From: Leptospira sp. WS4.C2
GTDB lineage: Bacteria > Spirochaetota > Leptospiria > Leptospirales > Leptospiraceae
Length of the DNA: 64,000 bases
Assembly (NCBI RefSeq): GCF_040833985.1
Contig: NZ_CP162139.1
Location: 2,624,001-2,688,000 of the forward strand
Direction of reading: 5' to 3'
Numbering within the stretch: the stretch's first letter is position 1; each line of letters opens with the position of its first letter. Positions 25,221-34,695 of this stretch are shown piece by piece. Position numbers and translations under genes: made by a program. The notes under the pieces were generated by a model that had not been told where the DNA came from, searched no databases, and worked only from the letters and a program-made list of their open reading frames with translations.

Positions 25221-26969
25221 TTATCCAAAATTTTGAATTCGATACAAACAAGACTGAGCAATGGCCGTACTATCGATCACGTAGGCACGACAATCCTTTA
25301 ACCAAACTTCTTTTGTATCGGAATCAGTGATTTTCGGAATCGATTTTTCGTATAACAAACTGCAAATATACCGACACATTTGTATCATTAAATTTTCTGC
25401 TACTGTTTCTTTTTTCGTTTCCTCTTGGATGCCGCGCATTTCACGAATGGATTCTTCTAAAACACGTTCCTGTTCTAAAAGAAATTTAGATGGTGATGGA
25501 ATCTCTGTTTTTAGAGAGTTTAAATACTTCCTGAAATTTCCATCCCCCGCCATACCCGCAAGGATGGCACCAGTCGCAATTCGCACATGGATTTGGCTTG
25601 TACCTTCGTAAATGGTATTGATACGCGAGTCCCGAAACATGCGGGAGATATCATAATCTTCCGTATAACCTGCACCACCAAACACTTGCACAGCGAGATT
25701 AGTACATTTATGTCCTTCCTCAGAACTATAGTATTTTGCCATAGGAGTGAGAGTCGAAGCGAGTGTTGACCAATACTTTACTTTTTCATCTTTTCGGATT
25801 TCTCTATCTTCTAAATTTGCTTTTTCCATTCGGATCTGGTGGTGTTGGTACATATCAATGACACGAGCCGTTTCCAAAGTCAAAAGTCGCATTGCATTGG
25901 TTTCTCGTTTGATTTTATGAATCATTTCTGCTACAGCAGGAATTTCACCAATAGGTTTTCCGAATTGTTTTCTTTCGTTTGCATACTTCACACATTCGTA
26001 ATAAGCCGCAGCTCCACCACCACAACCTCCCGAAGCACTGACAAGACGCATAAAGTTTGTCATCCCAGCTGTATAACGGGTGAGCCCAAGTCCTTCTTCG
26101 CCTAGAATTTCTCCATAAGTATTTTCATAGACAATTTCGCAAGTAGGAGAGGCGTGAATCCCCATCTTCTTCTCAATCCCTGCCACAAATACATCTTGGC
26201 TTTTGACAATAAAAACAGATAAACCTCTGGCTCCACCTTCGGCTTTTCCTGTGCGTGCTAAGGTGAGAAGGAGTGCGGGATTATCTCCCAATCCACAACC
26301 TTGAGAAATAAATCGCTTTGTTCCAGTTAGGCGATAACTGCCATCGTCTTGTTTTACGGCAACAGTTCTAACATTATTCAGGTCGGATCCGTAATCGGGT
26401 TCGGTAAGTGACATTGCAAACAAACATTCACCTGTGGCGGCTTTCGTAGCATAGGTTTCTATTTGTTCTGGTGTTCCAAACCTGGCGACAATTTGAGCTA
26501 AGTTGAGTAAGGTGGTCGTCATACAAAAAGAGACATCACCCCTTGCCATAAGCATCGCATATAAGGCACCTACTGTTGCAGGAAAGGCAAGGCCCCCCGC
26601 CTCTCTAGAAATCGAGTATGGCATAAGGCCCGTATTTCTGAATTTTTCGTAAATTTCTATCGTTTCTTTAGGAAAAATTACCTTCCCATTGGAATACTTT
26701 AGTTCATTACGGTCCATGGTTTGGGATTTTTGAGAAACATCTTTTCCAAAAAAATCTCCCATTGCATCCAAACTCGAAGTATATAACTCCAGGGCTTCTT
26801 CTTTTGTGGAAGGTGCCATTTCAAATCTAGGGTTTTTGGTTTTAATGAATGTTTGGTGGTCAAAGAAACCTTCCCCTTCTGTTTCCCTTATGATAGAATC
26901 CCAATCGAGAAGTTGGTTAAAGATTACCTGTAAATCAGCATCTTCTGAAAAATAATTATTTGCGATCAT
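25221..26969 (-). CDS. Acyl-CoA dehydrogenase
   Basis: The 582-residue flavoprotein has the ACAD motifs CLFAMSLTEPDYGSDL, GTKRFISQG, GLSVFIVKS and AVQVFGGAGYTEDYDISRMFRDSRINTIYEGTSQI. It is longer than short-chain members because of N- and C-terminal extensions, which is usual for the large bacterial FadE-like group. It removes two hydrogens from acyl-CoA in beta-oxidation. GGAGAA lies before the start. It follows the dienoyl-CoA reductase by 13 bases in one operon under a TetR operator pair. Confidence 0.87.
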   Translation of the reverse strand: MIANNYFSEDADLQVIFNQLLDWDSIIRETEGEGFFDHQTFIKTKNPRFEMAPSTKEEALELYTSSLDAMGDFFGKDVSQKSQTMDRNELKYSNGKVIFPKETIEIYEKFRNTGLMPYSISREAGGLAFPATVGALYAMLMARGDVSFCMTTTLLNLAQIVARFGTPEQIETYATKAATGECLFAMSLTEPDYGSDLNNVRTVAVKQDDGSYRLTGTKRFISQGCGLGDNPALLLTLARTGKAEGGARGLSVFIVKSQDVFVAGIEKKMGIHASPTCEIVYENTYGEILGEEGLGLTRYTAGMTNFMRLVSASGGCGGGAAAYYECVKYANERKQFGKPIGEIPAVAEMIHKIKRETNAMRLLTLETARVIDMYQHHQIRMEKANLEDREIRKDEKVKYWSTLASTLTPMAKYYSSEEGHKCTNLAVQVFGGAGYTEDYDISRMFRDSRINTIYEGTSQIHVRIATGAILAGMAGDGNFRKYLNSLKTEIPSPSKFLLEQERVLEESIREMRGIQEETKKETVAENLMIQMCRYICSLLYEKSIPKITDSDTKEVWLKDCRAYVIDSTAIAQSCLYRIQNFG

Positions 26970-26982
26970 GTTTTTTGTTCTC

Positions 26983-28980
26983 CTAATTAATGCTATGTGC
27001 TGCTTCTAAACCTTCAAAAAAGGCTCGTTTGGCATCGATGTTTCTTGGATCCTTGGCTCCACCAATGACAATGGTTGGTCTGTTTGGATATTTGTTTTGG
27101 AATTCCTCTAAAAGTGAAGTTTCTTTTTCTTGCCCCACACATAGGATGATGGAATCACAAGGATACAAAAATTCCTCTCCGTTTTTTAATTCCACTTTCA
27201 GACCTTCCGAAGTCACTTCTTTGTAAGTCAGTCCATGATAGAACTCGACTCCTACTGATTCTAACTCTTGTTTGAGAGCCCAAAAGGTTGTAGGTCCAAG
27301 ACCCGCTCCATGTTTTCCATTCCGACGAAACACGGCCACATCTCTCTTTGCTTTTTCTTTTTGTACACCTGCATCAGTAAAGGAACTGATGTTGTATTTT
27401 TTATCATAAGAAGCAAGGGTCGGATCCTCTTCTTCTGTCAATCTATGTGCCACATCCACACCAATTCCCCCTCCACCGATCACAGCCACTCTTTTACCTG
27501 GTTGGAATTTTCCCGTGAGATATTCACTATAGTTTCCTGAAGGAAGATTTTCTAGTCCTTTTAATGCAAACTCTCTTGGTTTCACACCACTTGCAAAAAT
27601 TGTAACATCTGGATTTTCTGTTTCTAACAATGTTAGAGTTGCCGTTGTATTCAATCGTATATCGACACCTAAAGCAGGAAGTTCATTGGAAAAATAACGA
27701 ATGGTTTCTTTAAACTCCGACTTACCAGGAATATGTGAGGCCAATTGGAATTGTCCCCCAAGAACATTTGCTTTTTCGATCAAAGTAACTTTGTGACCAA
27801 GACTGGCACTGGCACGGGCCGCTTCGAGTCCAGCAGGACCTGTTCCAATGATCAGAATTTTTTTAGGATCTTTTACTTTTGGTTTCGTAAATTCTAATTC
27901 ATTCACTGCTTCGGGATTTACGATACAAGAAACGGATTTTTCTTGGAAAGCATGGTCAAGGCAAGCCTGGTTACAAGCCACACAGGTATTGATTCGATTC
28001 GACATACCCAATTGGAATTTTTTAACAATGGAAGGATCAGCTAAAAATGGCCTTGCCATGGAAATAATATCTGCCTTATTTTCATCGAACACTTGTTGCA
28101 TGGTAATGGGATCATTCACTCGGTTGGAGGCAATGATGGGAACACCAGGTGTATTTTCTTTAATACGACTTGCAATGGAAACCCATGCTCCTCTCGGAAC
28201 CAGTTGGCTAATGGTTGGGATTCTTGATTCATGCCAACCAATACCTATGTTGAGTGCAGAAACTTTCTCTTCGCGTAAGGTTTGTGCGAGCCCCACTACT
28301 TCTTCAAACGTTGGATTTCCTGGAATGAGATCAATTCCAGACATTCGAAAAATCACAGGAAATCCTTCAGGTAATTGTTTTTTTACTGCGCGAAGGACTT
28401 CGATAGAAAGATTCATTCTCCGTTTAGAGTCCCCACCAAAATAATCATTTCGTTTGTTCGTGACTGCAGAAAAAAATTGGTTTAAAAGATACCCTTCACT
28501 ACCCATAATTTCCACAGCTCCAAAACCGACTTCTTTTGCAAGTCGCGCAGCCTTTCCAAAATCTTCTACTGTCTCCCAACATTCTTCTTCGGAGAGTTCT
28601 TTTGGAACATAACGGTTGATTGGTGCTCTGATGGCCGATGGAGCCACACAAGACCTACTCGCAGCATACCTTCCTGCATGGAACAACTGGGCACACATTG
28701 TCCCCTTTCCTTTTAGGAGTGAGTTCATCTGTTCTAATTCTTTGGCATGTTCAGTATTTTGGATGTTAAAAAAAGTATGAGAGCCCTTTCCGACTTCATT
28801 CACACTGATCCCACCAGTGACAATCAGGCCTACTCCTCCCTCGAAACGTTTGCCATAAAAAGCAGCCATACGTTCGGCTGTGCCCGTTTCCCCTTCCACG
28901 CCGAGATGCATAGATCCCATAATGAAACGATTGGGGAGTGTAAAATTGCCAAGAGAGATGGGTGAAAAGGCTGTATTCAT
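26983..28980 (-). CDS. fadH: 2,4-dienoyl-CoA reductase, FadH type
   Basis: The 665-residue protein has an N-terminal old-yellow-enzyme TIM barrel (FTLPNRFIMGSMHLG) binding FMN, a [4Fe-4S] cluster site with CVACNQACLDHAFQEKSVSCIVNP, then FAD and NAD(P) domains (ILIIGTGPAGLEAARA and VAVIGGGGIGVDVAHR). This is the E. coli FadH layout. It reduces conjugated double bonds so that unsaturated fatty acids can enter beta-oxidation. It is the first gene of the fad operon, divergent from TetR, which likely represses it. Confidence 0.86.
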   Translation of the reverse strand: MNTAFSPISLGNFTLPNRFIMGSMHLGVEGETGTAERMAAFYGKRFEGGVGLIVTGGISVNEVGKGSHTFFNIQNTEHAKELEQMNSLLKGKGTMCAQLFHAGRYAASRSCVAPSAIRAPINRYVPKELSEEECWETVEDFGKAARLAKEVGFGAVEIMGSEGYLLNQFFSAVTNKRNDYFGGDSKRRMNLSIEVLRAVKKQLPEGFPVIFRMSGIDLIPGNPTFEEVVGLAQTLREEKVSALNIGIGWHESRIPTISQLVPRGAWVSIASRIKENTPGVPIIASNRVNDPITMQQVFDENKADIISMARPFLADPSIVKKFQLGMSNRINTCVACNQACLDHAFQEKSVSCIVNPEAVNELEFTKPKVKDPKKILIIGTGPAGLEAARASASLGHKVTLIEKANVLGGQFQLASHIPGKSEFKETIRYFSNELPALGVDIRLNTTATLTLLETENPDVTIFASGVKPREFALKGLENLPSGNYSEYLTGKFQPGKRVAVIGGGGIGVDVAHRLTEEEDPTLASYDKKYNISSFTDAGVQKEKAKRDVAVFRRNGKHGAGLGPTTFWALKQELESVGVEFYHGLTYKEVTSEGLKVELKNGEEFLYPCDSIILCVGQEKETSLLEEFQNKYPNRPTIVIGGAKDPRNIDAKRAFFEGLEAAHSIN

Positions 28981-29007
28981 TTTGTCTTAATCCTCATTTG
29001 AATTAAT

Positions 29008-29062
29008 TTACCATTGGTAATATTTTGGAAAATCGGGGCAAGCCATAAATTACCATCGGTAA
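29008..29062. promoter_or_regulatory. Twin TetR operators, TTACCATYGGTAA
   Basis: TTACCATTGGTAA (29008-29020) and TTACCATCGGTAA (29050-29062) are 13-base palindromic sites with one base different, 42 bases apart centre to centre, about four helical turns. They lie between the fad operon (minus) and tetR (plus), a layout fitting a repressor that controls both directions, likely with an acyl-CoA inducer. Confidence 0.7.
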
Positions 29063-29105
29063 ATAACTACTGGCAATCTAAAGCGTAACAGTTGAAAATG
29101 GGGAA

Positions 29106-29756
29106 ATGGCAGTGGCGAAAAAAAAATCCTCACAAAAGAAACCCATGGGGGTGGGTCGACCTTCCAAAGAAAACGGGGTCAATGTTCGGGAAGCTCTCAT
29201 CCAAGCTGGAGTGGAACTACTCGAAAACACTTCTTTGGAAGATATTTCTCTTCGTAAAGTAGCCGCAAAAGCTGGAGTGAGCCACGTTGCCAGTTACCAT
29301 CATTTCGAAAATAAACATGCCCTTTTTGCTGCGATTGCGGAAATCGGATTCCAAAAGTATTTTGAAACCTACCAAAAAGAATTAGAAAAAACCGACCAAG
29401 ACTTCAAAGGAAGATACCGCGCCCTCGGTTGGACCTACTTCCAATTCATTATGACCAACAGACAGTTCGCAAGGATCATGTTTGGTGGCACGGGAGTAGA
29501 TGTAAAAACCCACCCCACTCTACTTGCCGTGTCAAGAAAAACCTATCGCCAGTTACACGAAACCATTCGAATGGGCCAAAATCTTGGATATTTACAAAAA
29601 GGAAACACAAGAGAAAAAACCTTAGCCTCTTGGGCGATGATTCATGGAATTGCGATGTTGTTTTTGGAAGGGCGATTGCAGATGAAAAATGATCTTGGTG
29701 AAATGGAAAAATTCATCCAAACAGTCACTGAATATGCCTACAACGGTATGAAATAA
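29106..29756 (+). CDS. TetR-family regulator, probable fatty-acid degradation repressor
   Basis: The 216-residue protein has a basic leader, then the HTH at about 25-72 (VRE ALIQAGVELLEN, ISLRKVAAKAGVSHVASYHHFENKHALFAAI) and a TetR_C_33-like ligand domain with FQFIMTNRQFARIMFGG. It is divergent from fadH-ACAD, with two near-identical palindromes between them. Repression relieved by acyl-CoA is inferred from this context. Confidence 0.83.
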   Translation: MAVAKKKSSQKKPMGVGRPSKENGVNVREALIQAGVELLENTSLEDISLRKVAAKAGVSHVASYHHFENKHALFAAIAEIGFQKYFETYQKELEKTDQDFKGRYRALGWTYFQFIMTNRQFARIMFGGTGVDVKTHPTLLAVSRKTYRQLHETIRMGQNLGYLQKGNTREKTLASWAMIHGIAMLFLEGRLQMKNDLGEMEKFIQTVTEYAYNGMK

Positions 29757-29887
29757 TCTCTAAACAATATTTTTGGACTTTCAGAACCAAAACCCGGCTT
29801 GGACCCTGAATCACAGGTTCAGACTAAATTGATATTTGAATTGCCTGATTGACAAAATAAGATAACCTACCCAACTCTGGATATGTT

Positions 29888-31372
29888 ATGCGAAAATACA
29901 GAAAAATCCCAAAGGTCTCTTTTCTATTTATTTTCGTTCTTTTATTTCTCCAATTCCATTGTTTGTTAAACCCAATTGTTAGAGAACTTTTGGATCTCGA
30001 CCCAACCCAAAAAAATGACAAACTGAAACAGCTTGGTTTACTTTTAGGGCTTTACGGGAGTCCAACGGCAACCGTCACTCCCTCTCTCGGAAATGTCATT
30101 CTCGCTAATACAAAAATTCGGATTGTTTTCAGTCGAAGTATGGTTCCAGATTTGTTTTCGGCAACGCTCGGATCAAAACTAACACCAGTTTGGTCCGATT
30201 CTTATTCTGCCAATGACACAGTGGTTCTTTCGGGTCCCATTCCTGTCGGAACCTATTCCTTTATTTTAGAGGCAACAGATCCTCTTGGAATCCATATAAC
30301 TCCTGTGATTGGAAATTACACTGTTCTTTCTTCCAATACCAATTTATATTATGTAAGTCCTTCAGGGAATGATGGAAATTCAGGAACAAGCCCAGGAGAT
30401 ACAAAACTCACAATTCCCTCTGCAATTTCTGCAGCAACTCCACCGGCCGCCATTTTGGTCTCTGAAGGGACTTATTTAGTGAATAGTGGACTCGGAACTC
30501 AGATTAATTTGGTAAATCTTGTTTCTTTATACGGTGGGTTTAGTGCCGATTTTTTAAATCGTAATTCCAGTGTTTACATCGCAAGGATTGTGGATACAGC
30601 GACGGCAAGCGCCGACAGCATAACGGTCAATGCTGGGGCAACGATTACAACTGCAACAGTGGTGGATGGCTTTACGATTAGAGGTGCATCAAATCCCAAT
30701 GCACCGACAGCATCAATTGCTTTCAATTGTTTCTCCGGATCTCCCACGATCACAAACAACCGATTGGAAGGAGGTACTGTCAGTAACGCTATTTCCGTTG
30801 CTATTTTTCTTTCCGCATCTTCGGCAATCATTTCGAACAATACGATGCAAGGAGGGACTTCTTCGACCACAAGTACTTTTGGAGTATTTGTCCAAGATAG
30901 TTCCTCACCGACAGTGGCTTACAATACGATTTATGGTGGGATTGCAAATGGTTCTTCCCATGGAATTTATAATTCTCCTCATGCCAATACACCAACGATT
31001 ATTTTTAATACAATTGATGGAGGTACGGGAAGTATTTCCTATGCATTTAATACTAGCCATCCATCAAATTCGGTAGTAACAAATAATATTTTGAATGCAG
31101 GGTCAGGAAACACAAGTTATGCGATATACCAAGGCGCAGGAGCAGGTGATGTCGGAAATTATCAATTCAATACACTTTTTACTTCCGGCGGAAGCATTCG
31201 ATATTGTTTATTTGAAGATGGAGGATCAAGTCCTATTATTTTTAATGGAAACAGACTCCTCAGTTGTCCGACTGCTCTCTACTATGATAATGCCTCAAAC
31301 GCTATCAATGATATTGGAACTGTCAATGGTGGAACCCTCGGAGGGGCTACCTATTCAGGCAATTACGAATAA
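29888..31372 (+). CDS. Lipoprotein with Ig-like domain and right-handed beta-helix (DUF1565)
   Basis: The 494-residue protein has a signal peptide ending LLFLQFHC, with a lipidated Cys. An Ig-like (Big_5-type) domain covers about residues 60-150, then a DUF1565/parallel beta-helix part starts at YYVSPSGNDGNSGTSPGDT and runs as PTITNNRLEGG / AIISNNTMQGG / PTVAYNTIYGG / PTIIFNTIDGG repeats. These rungs of about 24-34 residues are typical of polysaccharide-binding or lyase-like surface proteins. No catalytic residues are identified. It ends four bases before the convergent TetR gene. Confidence 0.8.
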   Translation: MRKYRKIPKVSFLFIFVLLFLQFHCLLNPIVRELLDLDPTQKNDKLKQLGLLLGLYGSPTATVTPSLGNVILANTKIRIVFSRSMVPDLFSATLGSKLTPVWSDSYSANDTVVLSGPIPVGTYSFILEATDPLGIHITPVIGNYTVLSSNTNLYYVSPSGNDGNSGTSPGDTKLTIPSAISAATPPAAILVSEGTYLVNSGLGTQINLVNLVSLYGGFSADFLNRNSSVYIARIVDTATASADSITVNAGATITTATVVDGFTIRGASNPNAPTASIAFNCFSGSPTITNNRLEGGTVSNAISVAIFLSASSAIISNNTMQGGTSSTTSTFGVFVQDSSSPTVAYNTIYGGIANGSSHGIYNSPHANTPTIIFNTIDGGTGSISYAFNTSHPSNSVVTNNILNAGSGNTSYAIYQGAGAGDVGNYQFNTLFTSGGSIRYCLFEDGGSSPIIFNGNRLLSCPTALYYDNASNAINDIGTVNGGTLGGATYSGNYE

Positions 31373-31375
31373 CGT

Positions 31376-32035
31376 CTACTTAGGTTTACAAACTTCCGGT
31401 AAATAATTTTTTAAATAAGAGATAGTTGCTTTTTTCGTTTCTTCTACCATCCAAGGAGTAAAGTCTCCATAGGTTCTGTAAGAAAGTTTTAATAGCGAAT
31501 CGGCAATGGAAAAAGCTACGCCAAAAATTTGATCGGCCTCTTCTAATTCAGGTAGAACAAATCGGTCCATAAGGCCAAGTTTCGCTAAGTTAGCAAGTTT
31601 TGCATCCAACTCTTGGCCTACTTGGCGCATCTCAGGATGGCTCATCCGGTATCCATAAATCAAACGAGGAAAAGCAATTTCTTTTTTAGTCACTTCGACA
31701 GCTACATCAATGGAACGTTCAATGTATTTCTTCCAACTAACAAAAGTTTCTCTCTTTAACAAAAGAGATTTTTCAATCAGGCTTTCCGAGTGTAACAATC
31801 GGATTCCATGAAAGATAGCTTCTACATTAGGAAAAAAATGGTAGGCTGAGGGCCGAGGGATATTGGCCTCTTTGCAAATGTCGGCAAAACTAATTTCTTC
31901 AGGGGATTTTTCTCTGAGAAATTCCAAAGCGATTGTTAACAATTGTGTACGTCTGTTTCTCCCTTGTTTGCTTGTAAATTTAAAGGGCCTTGAAGCAAGA
32001 TCAGGGGATAAGGATGCGTCTTCCAATTTATCCAT
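31376..32035 (-). CDS. TetR-family regulator next to the ceramidase gene
   Basis: The 219-residue protein carries an HTH at about 25-75 (FADICKEANIPRPSAYHFFPNVEAIFHGI) after a basic stretch and a helical ligand domain with a C-terminal hydrophobic part. It lies directly downstream of the ceramidase gene but behind that gene's terminator, so it has its own promoter, with AGAAGG before the ATG. It is the nearest candidate to bind the CGACA-N2-TGTCG sites between the sphingolipid genes. Confidence 0.78.
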   Translation of the reverse strand: MDKLEDASLSPDLASRPFKFTSKQGRNRRTQLLTIALEFLREKSPEEISFADICKEANIPRPSAYHFFPNVEAIFHGIRLLHSESLIEKSLLLKRETFVSWKKYIERSIDVAVEVTKKEIAFPRLIYGYRMSHPEMRQVGQELDAKLANLAKLGLMDRFVLPELEEADQIFGVAFSIADSLLKLSYRTYGDFTPWMVEETKKATISYLKNYLPEVCKPK

Positions 32036-32089
32036 AGTACGAGCCTTCTGGGGAATCTTACCCAGTCAATCCCGTTGTGAAAGAAAAAT

Positions 32090-32113
32090 ACCTGACCTTT
32101 TTAGGGGTCAGGT
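32090..32113 (-). terminator. Terminator of the ceramidase gene
   Basis: ACCTGACC (32090-32097) pairs with GGTCAGGT (32106-32113), eight perfect pairs. On the minus strand it is followed by ATTTTTCTTTC, so it ends transcription from the ceramidase gene. Confidence 0.7.
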
Positions 32114-32130
32114 GAGTGATTGTTCAGATA

Positions 32131-34284
32131 TTACTGCACTGTGAAATTGTTTGTGACTCCTTGGTAGGCACTGATGGCTCCTGTCCATCCTGACTTCCAA
32201 TGGCCACGGTGGCGGATACGGTAGGTTCCTGATGGGAAGGAGGTTGTTTTCCAAGAAACGTTGATTTTGGAATTAGCAACTCCATCTCTTTGCCACCTGT
32301 AAGTGGTGGAAGGATCGTAATCCCGTGCCACAACAGTCCATGTAGATCCATTTTGTTTTTCTACATCCACAAAGCTACTTCCGATCAGCATATTGTTTTT
32401 TGGATGTCCACCCCAGAATACTGCATTGACAGTAGCCCCACTGCTATAAGACGCAGACGGTTGGGTGACAACACTTCCAAAACTTTTAAAGAGAGGAACA
32501 TCATCAAACACCACACCAGTTTGGAAGGTAGCTTGGTTGTTCGTTAGATCCGCTGGTGTTGGACCTGCAGGAGAAGTATTTCCGTTTCGCAAAGCACTTG
32601 CTAGCTTTCCAAATTCTTGTTCATACCCAAAAAGAGTATTCGGTCCAAATTGAGTGGAAGCTCCTTCATACTGTTGGGAAGAGTATTCTTCTTTTGTTGT
32701 TAAATACGAAGTATAGGAATTGGAAAGTCCTGCGATCACAGTATATTCATTTTCTAATACATTTTTCACAAGAGATCGAAGTCGTCGACCCGCCATAGTC
32801 GAAACTTCCGCTGGGATCGCAAGGATCGCTAGGTTCCCAATTTTAATGATCTGCATAGGGATCACCGGTGGTGTCCAAGGATTTCCATCGAAACTAGCAA
32901 CCCCTGTAGGAATGAGGACAGGTTTTTCCGCATGGCAAAGTTTGTATGCTTCACTTGTAGAAGCCGGCCAGAGAACCCCGAGAAAACCTCCAAGGAAACT
33001 AGACTTAAAGGCATCCGCCGTGTTTGTATTCCAATCCAAAGAATCAACAGTGGTTCCTTCGTCAAAAAAATCGACTGAGACCGCATTGTCTTCCACACTA
33101 CCTGCAGAAAAGGAAGCACCCATTCCCGCAGGACAAGTGGTAGTTCCTACACTGTTCACATAGAGATTGGAGAAGTTAACATAAGTATGACGGAAGTCCA
33201 CAGAACCCGTCAATTGTGTATTGGCACTTGAATAAAGGGACTGAGCTTTGTTGAATTGTTTTTCTCCGATGATGTTTTGACGAGCATAGTCGTTCACACC
33301 ATCCGCCGGACCCCATAGGTTCGGAGTCACATCTCCTGCATTGGACTGAGCAAAGGCAGCCACAAAGGTTTGACTTGCGGAATAATTAGCCCCTTTCGCC
33401 TTTTCAAACAGATAAGAAGCATAACCTTTGTTATCTCCTCCAATCAATTTGTTCGTAGGGCCTACGTTTGTTGGGTGGACTGCAAACCAGTTTACCATTC
33501 CAAGTTCCCGACCATCGGCAGCAACCAGTTTCAATAAAGTCATGGTTTGGTCTACATTGGAAGAATAGTAACTTCTTTCGGAAGCTGGGTTTTTATCATA
33601 AGCAACAGCAGAACGGTTTTTACTCGCATCAGTCAAAGTTCCTTGGTTGATATATACATTTCCAGGAACTAAATTTTGGTGAGCCAATTTAATGGAACGA
33701 TAGATTCCATCTACAATCACATCAAAGTTTTCTTTGATAAAACCTGCTGTTGTGGCGTTGTATAAAAAATAATGAGAGTAACCACCAGGACCACTATGTG
33801 TGTGTGTTGCAGAGAGTAGAACGTTGGCTTGATTATAATAAGGAGATAGTTCCGAATCCAATGCGATCTTTCGACTTACCGCTTGTTTGATGGATTGGAA
33901 AATCATTCCTAAGTCAGCACTCACAAAAACCACTCGTTTGGATGCATCTCCAATGATATAGGCCCTCGACCAAAGACGCATGTAGATCCCTTCTGTTTTT
34001 TGCGCTGATTCGGCAAAACCCATCATTCCCACTTCCGCTGCAGGACCTGTGATATCATAAATTCCTGCCCCCACTAGGTAAGGAGAGGAACCGAGAGACG
34101 GCGCTACGGCCCGACTCACACCGGTTGTGCTCACGGTATCAGAACTAGCGGTGTCGGAAGCAGCAGAGCTCACTAAACCGAGGATGGGTGATGGGGACGA
34201 TTTCTGGTCTGAACAAGTCAAAACCAAAAAACAACAAACAATGGTTAAACCCAAGGTCACTCGGGAATCTCTTTTGGAATTCAT
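32131..34284 (-). CDS. Neutral/alkaline ceramidase family lipoprotein, Thr at nucleophile position
   Basis: With the start at 34284 (GGAGAGAG upstream) the 717-residue protein has a lipobox-type signal (IVCCFLVLTC). It shows the neutral ceramidase fold: GIYDITGPAAEVGMMGFA, an ATHTHSGPGG zinc-ligand block and NAGDVTPN. The known family motif is GDVSPN with a catalytic Ser; the codon here is ACT, giving Thr320. A C-terminal Ig-like domain (VVARDYDPSTTYRWQRDG) matches the family end domain. It would cleave ceramide to sphingosine and fatty acid on the cell surface. The other gene of the locus is an endoglycoceramidase-like GH5. Confidence 0.85.
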   Translation of the reverse strand: MNSKRDSRVTLGLTIVCCFLVLTCSDQKSSPSPILGLVSSAASDTASSDTVSTTGVSRAVAPSLGSSPYLVGAGIYDITGPAAEVGMMGFAESAQKTEGIYMRLWSRAYIIGDASKRVVFVSADLGMIFQSIKQAVSRKIALDSELSPYYNQANVLLSATHTHSGPGGYSHYFLYNATTAGFIKENFDVIVDGIYRSIKLAHQNLVPGNVYINQGTLTDASKNRSAVAYDKNPASERSYYSSNVDQTMTLLKLVAADGRELGMVNWFAVHPTNVGPTNKLIGGDNKGYASYLFEKAKGANYSASQTFVAAFAQSNAGDVTPNLWGPADGVNDYARQNIIGEKQFNKAQSLYSSANTQLTGSVDFRHTYVNFSNLYVNSVGTTTCPAGMGASFSAGSVEDNAVSVDFFDEGTTVDSLDWNTNTADAFKSSFLGGFLGVLWPASTSEAYKLCHAEKPVLIPTGVASFDGNPWTPPVIPMQIIKIGNLAILAIPAEVSTMAGRRLRSLVKNVLENEYTVIAGLSNSYTSYLTTKEEYSSQQYEGASTQFGPNTLFGYEQEFGKLASALRNGNTSPAGPTPADLTNNQATFQTGVVFDDVPLFKSFGSVVTQPSASYSSGATVNAVFWGGHPKNNMLIGSSFVDVEKQNGSTWTVVARDYDPSTTYRWQRDGVANSKINVSWKTTSFPSGTYRIRHRGHWKSGWTGAISAYQGVTNNFTVQ

Positions 34285-34412
34285 ATAATCTCTCTCCGAA
34301 TCTAAATTTCTAAATGAAATCTTTTTCGCATTGGTCTGGACCTTAATGTCTGCAAGGGCCAAATTCGGTTTATAAGTCTAAACGGTGTTAAAAATATGGC
34401 AAGAAAAATAAT

Positions 34413-34424
34413 CGACAAATGTCG
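34413..34424. promoter_or_regulatory. Operator-like palindrome before the ceramidase gene
   Basis: CGACA-AA-TGTCG lies 129 bases upstream of the ceramidase start. On the minus strand TTGTCG here could also be a -35, with TATTTT 16 bases later. It matches the site in front of the GH5 gene. Confidence 0.6.
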
Positions 34425-34624
34425 GTTTTTTTAGACCAGTGTTCAGGATTTCACTACAAAGAGAGAGAAGAACTCCCAAGAATTCGACAGATTCTGCCCA
34501 AATGAATCTATTTTCTGGTGAGATTCCTATAAAAAGGAAAGGGTTAGCCTGGCAAACGAACTTGCCCCCTTCTCTTTTCTAAGGTAAATCCATATTTATG
34601 GAAATTTGATGGCAATTTTTTATT

Positions 34625-34636
34625 CGACAATTGTCG
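34625..34636. promoter_or_regulatory. Operator-like palindrome before the GH5 gene
   Basis: CGACA-AT-TGTCG is a perfect 12-base palindrome 60 bases before the GH5 start, next to a TAGTAT box at 34639-34644 that could be a -10. The arms are identical to those at 34413-34424. The rest of the 411-base gap (34285-34695) shows no gene. Confidence 0.65.
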
Positions 34637-34695
34637 GCTAGTATGACCCAAGTGACCAAAGCTTCATTTCCCAAGGAATGCGAAAGAGAGGATCT

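Noticed and set aside
27848..28444. 198-codon plus-strand frame inside fadH
   Set aside because: Antisense to a well-supported enzyme, with no known motif.
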